From REDI01 sp038123735 (lineage in GTDB: Bacteria > Myxococcota_A > UBA796 > GCA-2862545), in the NCBI GenBank assembly GCA_038123735.1, contig JAYPAP010000045.1, forward strand, positions 1 through 24,420: a DNA stretch of 24,420 bases. The letters run 5' to 3'. Both the position numbers and the translations under genes were made by a program. Positions within the stretch are counted from its first letter, which is position 1. Each line of letters opens with the position of its first letter. The notes below the pieces were generated by a model that did no database searches, had not been told where the DNA came from, and saw only the letters and a program-made list of their open reading frames with translations. Positions 17,062 to 24,301 of the stretch are shown in pieces.

Positions 17062-17095
17062 AATCGGGACGATAGGGTACCGGAAGGGGGTCTCA

Positions 17096-18475
17096 CTGCG
17101 CATTCATAGGCCTATATGCGCCTACTTAGGCCTGCTTCTGCTATCAACAGGTATCAGCATGGTAGCGCGCGCCGCACCTGTTCAAGTACTGCGCGTCGAA
17201 GACGGGGTCATTGAGCTGCGTGCTGCACTCCCGGACGGCCAGGAGCTAGACTCAGCTTCTATCCAGGAAGAAGGACTACGGTTCACCAGCCGACCTGTAG
17301 TTGAAGCCTTGATTCCGGAAGCCCGACAGACCACCTTGCTTCTGGTCTCGCACACCGACGACGTACGGAGTGTTCGTGAAATTGCGCGGGGTTGGGGGGA
17401 GGTCGGGCTTTCCGACGACACAACGCGCCTCGCTGGCTTGGCCGACACACCATTTCCAAGGCGGGAACTCAAGAATATTATTGGTTCTACGTTCTCGGCA
17501 GACCTTCCGGTCCTTCCTGTCGCCGAGTTTCTGACTACCCCGGGCGGCATGGCAACCCGACAGATCGTCATCTGCACTGGGTGCGACGGGATTCCGCCCA
17601 CTTCTTCGATACCCAAGGATGATGGTACATTTCGGCATGCCATATTATTGACCGTACCCAACGATGAGACGGAACCCGCTCAGCTTCATCGTCTGCGACG
17701 TCTCATCAAGAACGCACATGGCGAAGTCCTGACCGTTCCCAGTATTTCGGAGGGGATCGCCGCCATTCAGTCCTTGGAGAACAAGGAACCGAGATTTTCC
17801 AGAGTGACCATCTCAGCCTGTGTCGCTCCACACGAACGCGTCACGCCCAAGGTCTTTCTTGGCGTACACGCAGTTCCCATCCCCGAAAACAAACTACCCA
17901 CCTGCCCTACGCCTGTTGTGGACAGCCAGGAGCCATCCCCTGTCGTCGCCGATTCCGGATTTCCCCTGCAGTACGTTCTCTGGGGACTGGGAGCCATCAC
18001 GGCGATCTTCGCAGCGGTAGGGATATGGCTATCCGTTTCGCGCCCAAACCCTCGGTCAGCGACATCTGAACTAATCGATGATGAGACATTTGAGGCCGAT
18101 GAACCTGGAACGATACGGGTCACCCCCAACCCAGATGCACCGGCCCTCCTCACCATCCTTCGCGGAACCGGACTCGTTGGCGAAGTGATCCCGCTGGATA
18201 CCGGAAGACTGACCGTCGGTGCGTCGTCCGGTAATGACGCCATGGTCGACCTCCAGGGCATCAGCGGTCGACACGCCCGTTTTGAGCGCTTCCAGTCTGG
18301 AGATCTCTTCGTATATGACGCCGACAGCGCCAACGGAACGTGGGTGCAGGGCCGCCGTCTCGCTCGCGGGGAGCGGGTGCGACTACGTCACGGCGACCGG
18401 GTCCTATTCGGGCCATCACTGGAAGTGGAGGTAGACCTTCGTCCACCGTCTGAGCGTCAGGAGGAAACCAGCTGA
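17096..18475 (+). CDS. Membrane-anchored FHA-domain protein with VWA-like periplasmic domain
   Basis: Likely inner-membrane signalling protein. From the start used here, 459 residues: signal peptide (1-27, ending ARAA), a periplasmic alpha/beta domain (about 35-245) reminiscent of a degenerate von Willebrand A fold (TTLLLVSHTDD, RQIVICTGCDGIP) without an obvious DxSxS metal site, a membrane segment (293-313), then a cytoplasmic FHA domain (352-446) with GISGRHARF (Ser390, His393) and SANGTWVQGR (Asn413), the phosphothreonine-binding residues. The start is difficult: ATG 16994 would run antisense over the lipoprotein's signal peptide and ATG 17159 would remove the signal peptide. GGAAGGGGG (17082-17090) lies 5 bases before an in-frame CTG at 17096, used here with low certainty. 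The 3' end overlaps the convergent BtpA-like gene by 19 bases. Confidence 0.85.
   Translation: MRIHRPICAYLGLLLLSTGISMVARAAPVQVLRVEDGVIELRAALPDGQELDSASIQEEGLRFTSRPVVEALIPEARQTTLLLVSHTDDVRSVREIARGWGEVGLSDDTTRLAGLADTPFPRRELKNIIGSTFSADLPVLPVAEFLTTPGGMATRQIVICTGCDGIPPTSSIPKDDGTFRHAILLTVPNDETEPAQLHRLRRLIKNAHGEVLTVPSISEGIAAIQSLENKEPRFSRVTISACVAPHERVTPKVFLGVHAVPIPENKLPTCPTPVVDSQEPSPVVADSGFPLQYVLWGLGAITAIFAAVGIWLSVSRPNPRSATSELIDDETFEADEPGTIRVTPNPDAPALLTILRGTGLVGEVIPLDTGRLTVGASSGNDAMVDLQGISGRHARFERFQSGDLFVYDADSANGTWVQGRRLARGERVRLRHGDRVLFGPSLEVEVDLRPPSERQEETS
17106..17131. repeat. Two adjacent palindromes in the divergent lipoprotein/FHA promoter region
   Basis: ATAGGCCTAT (17106-17115) is a perfect palindrome and GCCTACTTAGGC (17120-17131) a 5-base-arm inverted repeat. 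AGGCCT recurs 20 bases apart (17108 and 17128), on one face of the helix. They sit over the start of the FHA gene and just upstream of the lipoprotein gene, where an operator would be expected. Symmetry is seen; regulator binding is a guess. Confidence 0.3.
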
Positions 18476-19236
18476 CGCACCCGAGACGGATCCACCGGAT
18501 TCGACACATGACCGGACTCTTTGACCCATGAGCCCACGATTGCGCCATGTACGTGACTCAGAAGATGGGCGCCTTCCGGCGACATCCCAGACCCGATGTA
18601 AACAGGGGTATTGCCCGCATATTCTGCGACTTCAATCGCAAGCTCTGGGTCCACCGATTTGCCCGTGCCCTCCCCCGTCACGATGACGGCATCCGCCCCC
18701 CCGCGGTGTATCAACTCTTCAACTTCGGCTCGCAATGGGCGGTCCACTAACGCTCTTGCGTGCTTCACCCTCACATCTGCAAGAATACCCACGTGGTCCA
18801 GCTTCAGATTGGATCGCACCCGCATGGTCTCGAACGCTCGGCCTTCAATCAGACCTTGATCGGTAACCGAGACCCCAACATGCACGTTGACCCTCACAAA
18901 TGAAGCACCGACAGCCGAAGCGATCCCCAGGGCGGCACGTGCATCATTTCGGAGAACATTGATGCCAATTGGCAGGTTAGATGCTGCCTTCGCCACTAAT
19001 GCGGATCGTGTCATCCATGCGATCTGCCAAGGCGGCGTAGGCTGCTCACCGTTGCCCTTCGGGAATGGCCAGGAGCCGAAGTTCTCGACAATAATGCCGT
19101 CGAAACCACCGATAGCATAGCTTTTTGCATCCGCTTCGACCCGTTCAAAAATCTCCTCCGCGGCCGCCCCATCGAACATGGGGTCTCCTGGCAAAGCAGG
19201 TAAATGAATCACTCCAATCCAACGAGGTAGCGGCAT
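18457..19236 (-). CDS. BtpA/SgcQ-family TIM-barrel protein
   Basis: The 259 residues match the BtpA family along the whole length: GVIHLPALPGDPMF at the N-terminus, FDGIIVENFGSWPF, LPIGINVLRNDARAALGIA, ASFVRVNVHVGVSVTDQGLIEG, and the C-terminal phosphate-loop-like GADAVIVTGEGTGK and VYIGSGMSPEG...GAIVGSWVK. The family is a TIM barrel named for a factor in photosystem I biogenesis in cyanobacteria; related SgcQ proteins lie in sugar-metabolism operons. No photosynthesis gene is near, so the role here is unknown, probably binding a phosphorylated metabolite (inference). The ATG at 19234-19236 has GGAG about 8 bases upstream. It diverges from the MqnD-like gene with only 27 bases between starts, and its end overlaps the FHA gene end. 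Confidence 0.9.
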   Translation of the reverse strand: MPLPRWIGVIHLPALPGDPMFDGAAAEEIFERVEADAKSYAIGGFDGIIVENFGSWPFPKGNGEQPTPPWQIAWMTRSALVAKAASNLPIGINVLRNDARAALGIASAVGASFVRVNVHVGVSVTDQGLIEGRAFETMRVRSNLKLDHVGILADVRVKHARALVDRPLRAEVEELIHRGGADAVIVTGEGTGKSVDPELAIEVAEYAGNTPVYIGSGMSPEGAHLLSHVHGAIVGSWVKESGHVSNPVDPSRVRQLVSS

Positions 19237-19263
19237 GGCGGCACTCCGGCGTTATGCGTTCCT

Positions 19264-20104
19264 ATGCCTACCATCTCCATCTCATGCAGCCCCGATGCCG
19301 ATGATCTTTTCATGATGCGCGCCTTGTTCGAGGGCCTCATCGATACCGGCGATTATGAGTTTGAAATATCAACCTCCCCCACAGATGCACTCAATCAGCT
19401 CGCTTCCGGGCAGTCGGGTCCAGATGNNNNNNNNNNATCCATCCGTAGCCGATCGCTATCAATTGCTGCCGCACGGTGGCTCGATGGGTGAAGGCTACGG
19501 GCCCGTCATTGTCGCAGAACGGCCCATGACTCTCGACGAACTATCCGGCAAACGGATCGGCGTACCAGGCCTCACGACCACAGCATTCACGACCTTGCGG
19601 ATGATGGTGCCAGACGTTTTGCCGGTTGTAACGCCAATTAGCCCCTACTCCCTCATTTTTGATGCCCTTCGCGCAGGAGATGTGGACGCTGGACTGATCA
19701 TTCACGAAGGCCGCCTCACCTACGAGCGCGAGGGTTTTCAGCGGGTTGTCGATCAAGGAGAATGGTGGGCTGCCCGAACTGGAGGCCTACCGCTACCCCT
19801 CGGAGGCAACGCGATCGCCAGAAGTCTGGGCCCACGCACAATTACTGNNNNNNNNNNGGTTTCCAGACTACTTCGCGAGAGTATCCGACACGGGTTGGAG
19901 CACTTGGACGAAGCGGTTGACTGGCTTCTCCGCCGAGGATCCGTCCTCGACTCCAAAGCACTGGTGCGCCAATATCTCGGGATGTACGCCAATGAACGTA
20001 CCTTAGACTATGGTGCTGAAGGCCGGGCTGGCGTGTCTCGATTCTTGGAAGAAGCAGCTCACCTCGGGCTCATCCAGGGCTGCGAAATCGACTGGTCCCC
20101 CTGA
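19264..20104 (+). CDS. MqnD-like (MqnA/MqnD/SBP family) protein, interrupted by two assembly gaps
   Basis: Related to 1,4-dihydroxy-6-naphthoate synthase of the futalosine menaquinone pathway, with a periplasmic-binding-protein fold. Recognisable parts: SCSPDADDLFMMRALFEGL at the N-terminus, PSVADRYQLLPHGGSMGEGYGPVIVA, GKRIGVPGLTTTAFTTLR, DAGLIIHEGRLTYEREG, GEWWAARTGGLPLPLGGNAIARSLG, VSRLLRESIRHGLEH and NERTLDYG. The SPDADD opening, instead of the SPCPNDTF of classical MqnD, places it in a divergent branch, so enzymatic role is uncertain and a ligand-binding role is possible. The first 10-N run changes the apparent frame, the second does not; I treat this as one intact gene. ATG 19264 has no clear ribosome-binding site. 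It is followed 20 bases later by the BrxA-like gene. Confidence 0.83.
19427..19436. other. Assembly gap (10 N) inside the MqnD-like gene
   Basis: Exactly ten N. The reading frame is GPD-G.. before and (N)AT-CCA-TCC (x-P-S-V-A-D-R-Y) after, which requires a true gap length divisible by 3, not 10. From the family pattern about 7-9 residues ending in Tyr (TAT) are probably missing, so N is a placeholder length. Confidence 0.97.
19848..19857. other. Second assembly gap (10 N) inside the MqnD-like gene
   Basis: Another run of exactly ten N between ...LGPRTIT and VSRLLRES. The flanking sequence stays in one frame across 10 bases, but since both gaps have the same round length the true size is unknown. 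Confidence 0.97.
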
Positions 20105-20124
20105 GCGATACGAGAGGAATCCCA

Positions 20125-20838
20125 TTGAAGAGCTGGACACGAACCCTCAACCTGAATGACGCGCATACCGTGCTCGCGCTCGCGACCCCCGGTCTGAATC
20201 AACGGGAATGGACCGAGCAATGTCATCTTGCGCTGCCGGCCCTCTCGATGCCCCGGCGCCGGGAGATCATTCGGCTCCTACGCGATGGCTTTCTCGAATG
20301 GGATTCCGGGAATCACATCCTATACTCCGGGTTTCTCGCGTACTATTCTGGGTCTGCGGCCAATGACCAGCTCGACCTCGTCCGATATCAATGGGCGCTC
20401 TCCCATCCGCTTGGCCTCGCCTTCATGGAGCGCATGTTCAACGCCGAAGCGCCACTCATCCCCACCCACGAAGTCGACCAGTTTGTGGAAACCCACATCG
20501 AATCTGATAGCAAGGAGTCGCTTCGGAAGTCGAGAACGGTGCTCCTCGGGGCCTTAGAGGGTATCGGCGTTCTTTCGCCGGATACATCGGGGCACAAGAA
20601 CCACCTCAAGATGCTCAAGGCGTCGCCTCGCCCAAAGACTTTCGCTTACTTGATCGCCCGCGCCCTGCACGCGAATGGTGCTCCCTCGATGCGGTTAGCC
20701 GAGGCAATTGAGTCCTCGCTCCCCATTCGAATCTCCGGGTGTAGCCCAGAATATGCTGCTGATGCCCTTCGGGAGGCTTCCGCGGAAGGATGGCTCCATG
20801 TGCGCGGCGATGACGTTCTTGCGGACTGGACTCGCTAA
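20125..20838 (+). CDS. DUF1819/BrxA-like protein (tentative)
   Basis: A 237-residue soluble protein, no signal peptide or membrane segment, mostly helical pattern. I do not recognise it with certainty. The order of motifs recalls DUF1819 (BrxA of BREX phage-defence loci): an N-terminal helical part with PRRREIIRLLRDGF, then LSHPLGLAFMERMFNAEAPL, then DQFVETHIESDSKESLRKSRTVLLGALEGIGVL, the 'partner-less' winged-helix-like layout of that family. No other BREX gene (pglX, pglZ, brxC, brxL) is in the window. The start is TTG 20125-20127 with GAGAGGA about 6 bases upstream, 20 bases after the MqnD-like stop, so the two are likely co-transcribed. The TAA overlaps the stop of the convergent TerB-like gene. 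The existence of the gene is well supported; the family call is an inference. Confidence 0.7.
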   Translation: MKSWTRTLNLNDAHTVLALATPGLNQREWTEQCHLALPALSMPRRREIIRLLRDGFLEWDSGNHILYSGFLAYYSGSAANDQLDLVRYQWALSHPLGLAFMERMFNAEAPLIPTHEVDQFVETHIESDSKESLRKSRTVLLGALEGIGVLSPDTSGHKNHLKMLKASPRPKTFAYLIARALHANGAPSMRLAEAIESSLPIRISGCSPEYAADALREASAEGWLHVRGDDVLADWTR

Positions 20839-21257
20839 GGTTCTAAGCCTAGCCCCGCTGCGATCTCGGCCACCGAGTCGGCGAACACCGACACACCAGC
20901 AAAGTGAGCCAAAAACCACTGTTTGACCTCACCAATCGCACGGTCTACGTCGTCATCTCCAAGTCCTACCTCCCCCGCGAGGCGGCGAATGACCTGGTCC
21001 TCGTCTGAAGAGATGTTCCCATCCGCTAGGGCGACCATGACCAGAGAATGCAGGTAAGCCTCCCGGACCCCTCCATCGCCGATCACCTCCGATGCCACAG
21101 CTCCATCCTTCTCATCCGACGGAATGGCAAAGGAACGAATGAGCGCCAGCTCGGCTTGATGCATCTCCCCATCCGCCATTGCGACGGACTTCATTCCGGC
21201 ACTGATGGCGGCCGCGGCGGACTCGCTGATTAGCAGTTCTTCCTCTGCCCACTTCAT
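20835..21257 (-). CDS. TerB-like domain protein
   Basis: The 140-residue cytoplasmic protein is an all-helical TerB-type domain (pfam TerB; tellurite resistance/DjlA-like), with two repeats of the acidic signature: SVAMADGEMHQAELALI (Asp29, Glu31, Glu36) and VMVALADGNISSDEDQVI (Asp79, Glu86), which in the family bind metal ions. TerB domains occur in stress and membrane-signalling contexts as well as with tellurite genes; there is no terC, terD or terZ nearby, so tellurite resistance should not be assumed. The ATG at 21255-21257 follows GGGAGGAG at good spacing. Its TAG (20835-20837) overlaps the opposite gene's TAA (20836-20838). Confidence 0.8.
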   Translation of the reverse strand: MKWAEEELLISESAAAAISAGMKSVAMADGEMHQAELALIRSFAIPSDEKDGAVASEVIGDGGVREAYLHSLVMVALADGNISSDEDQVIRRLAGEVGLGDDDVDRAIGEVKQWFLAHFAGVSVFADSVAEIAAGLGLEP

Positions 21258-21342
21258 GAACTCCTCCCAGTACGTCTCTCATCGTCACGGTCTTCAAAAT
21301 GTCCAGCACCCTCAGCGCTCACAACTCCGCCAGCTTACCGGA

Positions 21343-24297
21343 TCATCGGGAGGTCGTTGGCCACCCTCGCGTATTGTTCCATATGTTCCTGGCGACCTCG
21401 TCTGCCCCGACGGAAGAGTCCACATGATTCAAAAGGTGCTCAATGATCATCGGGTCGGATAAGCCAAGTCGGGACTGCAACCAGACCCGCTTTTCACCTG
21501 CATCCTCGGGTGGGCGCCCGGATGTGCTTGCCACCCGCCTGGCCTGGTCCACCCATCCCGCCAACACCCCGAGGATGTGCTGACGCGACGAAAGCCATCC
21601 TGCCAGGCGGTCTTCCCTCGGGTGGGCCCGCAAGAGACGTTCGACATGCGCACGGCCAAATTCCACAAGCTCCGCGCTGGGCGCCCGAAATGGACCCGTC
21701 TGCGTGCTGAGGCCGACGCGACTCATTCCCGTGCCGCCAAGACCACTCAACATGACCGCACAATGGGTGATCTGCCATCCCTCTAGGTCAGAGGTGGGCG
21801 TCTCCGGTGAATCCCATTCAGCGATCAAGATCACATTCACCGCCGCACTGGACTCGCCTTCCAAAAAGAGACGCGCAGGTGCACCATCGGGACCGCGAGC
21901 TTCCAGGCGCTCGACGACGCCCTTCAACCACCGCAGGTAAGAGCCCCTCGCATGCTGAATACGCAGATACCGCAGGTTTTTATCCACCAATAATGCATCA
22001 TGAGCCAAGAGTGGACCGACATGGCTCACCGATTCGCCAGGGCGCAGCCCATCGCCGACAATAATGACTTGGACCCGTCCAGGACGTTCAGCTGCACGCG
22101 ATCTCGCCCGGGTAAGCCACCGCGAAAACCGTTCAGCCACCGCCTCGGCCGTTACAAAAAGGTCCACATCCTCGCCCCTGAGCTCGGGGATCCGGCGCCT
22201 ACTGGCCATGAACCGACGCCATCCAACCCAACGGGGCAGCGAGTCGGCATCAACTTCCCGCGCGCGAATAGGCGGCGCAATACGGCTATCGTCCACACGA
22301 AGGCTACGGTTTTGGTCATTCAGAAATGCGATAGGCGACTCGCCGAGGGCCATCCGTCTGAGCATCGCCTCGTCCCAGATGGTCGACCGCCGCATGACGA
22401 GCTGAATCCAATCGTCAATGCTGTCGGCGTTGTCGGTCTCGACTTTCGGCAAATGCTCGAGCTGCTCTTCCCAGAGGCGAATGTGAAGTTCCTTCAGCGC
22501 GTGCCTGAGAGAGGCCATATGTTCGGGATCAGTCGGTGGGACAATCGCGTCTTCCGGGCCTAACAACTCCAAAACCGCTTCATGATCAACGAGAGGCGCC
22601 TGGCGCACCAGCGCACGATGCTGTTTGGAAAGATTGGAGATGAGGGCACCGGCCAATCGCCGAAACGCCGGACGCCCCGAGACCATGCCGATCCGAGAAG
22701 TCCGAACACTCACCCGGCCGTGATCCAGCTCGAGCTTCGGCGCCTCAACCACGAACGCAACCCGCACATCCCGAGAGACCTGCTGGGGCTTGACCAGACT
22801 CAAATCGCCCGCGACCAACATCGCCACATTGCCCGGCCGGTCAGCGGCTAAAAAGAGCTTTACTCCTGTACCCTGAAGACCCGCCTTTTGGCGCACGCCC
22901 TTACGGTGGTCCAGGATATCGACCATGCCCGGACCCGTGAGCATCTCCAACCACCGAATGCTCGCCCCTTGGAGCAATTGGTAGCGATTGACACGCACCC
23001 CGCTCGCCATCGCATGACGAACCGCGCGCCGATACCGCCTACCGATCCTCAACTCAGAAGGGTCATCGGTAGCTTCGCCGCGACCAACAATGGTGATAAC
23101 GCGATGCGGATGACCGATGGGTAGCCGGGTGACCCGCATGACCAACTCCGCAGCCAGGTCCATGACCTGTCGACCGTGAAATGCTGCCCAGGTCGTTCCG
23201 CGGCCAATCTCGTCATCATCGAGGGCGTCGAGCATCGACTCGATGGCCAAGGCTTCTCGCTGGGCATCGGTATCTGACCTTGCCACTGACCAGTCCGGGC
23301 CGCCTCGGCGCTCGAGGGCCATATAGAAGAGATCCGTATTCGGATCCGCAGTTGGAGTCGGCAATACCATGGTGAACGCCGTTGGGGCGCGCACGGTCTG
23401 GCCCGTTTGTCGTTGGAGCAACAACTCACCAGCAGAAACCGTCTCAAAACTCGCCAGCGGCTTACCCGAGGTGAGCGTATTCGACCCATCGACGTGGCCG
23501 GGGAAAAAGTACTGAGCCGCTCCGAATGGGGCCTGCCGGAAGGCATCTTGGACCTCAAAAACCCTCGGAATAACGTCGGTTTTTGGCGGCGCATTTCGCC
23601 ACACGCCCATGGCTGAGAGAAACCGCACGACCACTTCGAGCGCACGCTTACGATTTCCAGGATCAGAGTGCTGACCCGCCTCGAACGTCACCCCAATCCG
23701 GGAATGAGCGACCCCGAGCTGGAGCCCGACGTCGGGGGTGACTCCACCGCCAAGAATGGCTTCTTCGTGAAGACCAGTGATGACTAGCTCTACGCCTAAT
23801 TCCGCAATCAACCTAGAGTGTCGGTGGTCATCCCTGACGACAAGGAAGGGCGGTGACGGCTGGCTAGCCGAGTGCAGATCCAGGATCGCATCGACGTCGA
23901 CCAGGATCGGCGCCAACTCCAGTACGCGACGCTCCTCATAGCAGAGTGTCTCTGGGTCTTTCCCACGAATGCGCTCAAGGGAGGCTGCATCCCATAGTCG
24001 GTTGATGTCGGTGCCAGAGGCGGTATGCCTGATTCCTAGCCTTGCAGCCTCAAGATTAGTTCGCACGAGAAGGAGTGTGCCACACCGCAGCTCGTGCTCC
24101 ACCACCGGGCTCAGTCGCTCGAGAACTAAGTCTCCGACCGGTTCGTTGCCGTGGGTCAGCGCCACAATGGCGACCGACGGACCCTGCACCTCATTCCCGG
24201 CGGCATCGAGCACGCGATAGCGAGTCACACCCGCACTGATTTCCACGGCCTGCACCGTGCTGCTGGAGCCCTGACTTACGCGGACCGGGCTTTCCAC
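21343..24297 (-). CDS. Aspartoacylase/succinylglutamate desuccinylase-type zinc hydrolase fused to ~650-residue unknown region
   Basis: A 984-residue protein without signal peptide. Residues about 40-330 are an AstE/AspA-type M14-like amidohydrolase: zinc ligands HGNE (His49, Glu52), NLEAARLG...GTDINRLW (Asn81, Asp97, Asn99, Arg100), DLHS (His142), catalytic Glu206 in GVTFEAGQH, then the family's C-terminal beta domain ending TVRAPTAFTMVLPTPTADPNTDLFYMAL. Normal family members stop here (about 330). The following ~650 residues have several alpha/beta segments (RVITIVGRGEA 399-409; VAMLVAGDLSLVKP 491-504; VRVAFVVEAP 511-520; RVQVIIVGDGLRPGESVSHVG 741-761; NVILIAEWDS 821-830; WQITHCAVMLSGLGGTGMSR 841-860) that I do not recognise. 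The start is GTG 24295-24297, 4 bases after the upstream gene's TAG. The substrate is probably an N-acyl amino acid or small amide (inference). Confidence 0.85.
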   Translation of the reverse strand: MESPVRVSQGSSSTVQAVEISAGVTRYRVLDAAGNEVQGPSVAIVALTHGNEPVGDLVLERLSPVVEHELRCGTLLLVRTNLEAARLGIRHTASGTDINRLWDAASLERIRGKDPETLCYEERRVLELAPILVDVDAILDLHSASQPSPPFLVVRDDHRHSRLIAELGVELVITGLHEEAILGGGVTPDVGLQLGVAHSRIGVTFEAGQHSDPGNRKRALEVVVRFLSAMGVWRNAPPKTDVIPRVFEVQDAFRQAPFGAAQYFFPGHVDGSNTLTSGKPLASFETVSAGELLLQRQTGQTVRAPTAFTMVLPTPTADPNTDLFYMALERRGGPDWSVARSDTDAQREALAIESMLDALDDDEIGRGTTWAAFHGRQVMDLAAELVMRVTRLPIGHPHRVITIVGRGEATDDPSELRIGRRYRRAVRHAMASGVRVNRYQLLQGASIRWLEMLTGPGMVDILDHRKGVRQKAGLQGTGVKLFLAADRPGNVAMLVAGDLSLVKPQQVSRDVRVAFVVEAPKLELDHGRVSVRTSRIGMVSGRPAFRRLAGALISNLSKQHRALVRQAPLVDHEAVLELLGPEDAIVPPTDPEHMASLRHALKELHIRLWEEQLEHLPKVETDNADSIDDWIQLVMRRSTIWDEAMLRRMALGESPIAFLNDQNRSLRVDDSRIAPPIRAREVDADSLPRWVGWRRFMASRRRIPELRGEDVDLFVTAEAVAERFSRWLTRARSRAAERPGRVQVIIVGDGLRPGESVSHVGPLLAHDALLVDKNLRYLRIQHARGSYLRWLKGVVERLEARGPDGAPARLFLEGESSAAVNVILIAEWDSPETPTSDLEGWQITHCAVMLSGLGGTGMSRVGLSTQTGPFRAPSAELVEFGRAHVERLLRAHPREDRLAGWLSSRQHILGVLAGWVDQARRVASTSGRPPEDAGEKRVWLQSRLGLSDPMIIEHLLNHVDSSVGADEVARNIWNNTRGWPTTSR

Positions 24298-24301
24298 GTC
24301 G

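Noticed and set aside
16994..17095. Upstream ATG extending the FHA protein by 34 residues
   Set aside because: The added residues are antisense to the lipoprotein signal peptide and would place a charged stretch before the FHA protein's own signal peptide.
19264..19436. MqnD-like gene as a frameshifted pseudogene
   Set aside because: The frame change coincides exactly with a 10-N placeholder and both flanks match the same family in register.
20835..21257. Tellurite resistance locus
   Set aside because: Only a TerB-type domain is present; no terC, terD, terE or terZ genes nearby, and the domain is widespread in other roles.
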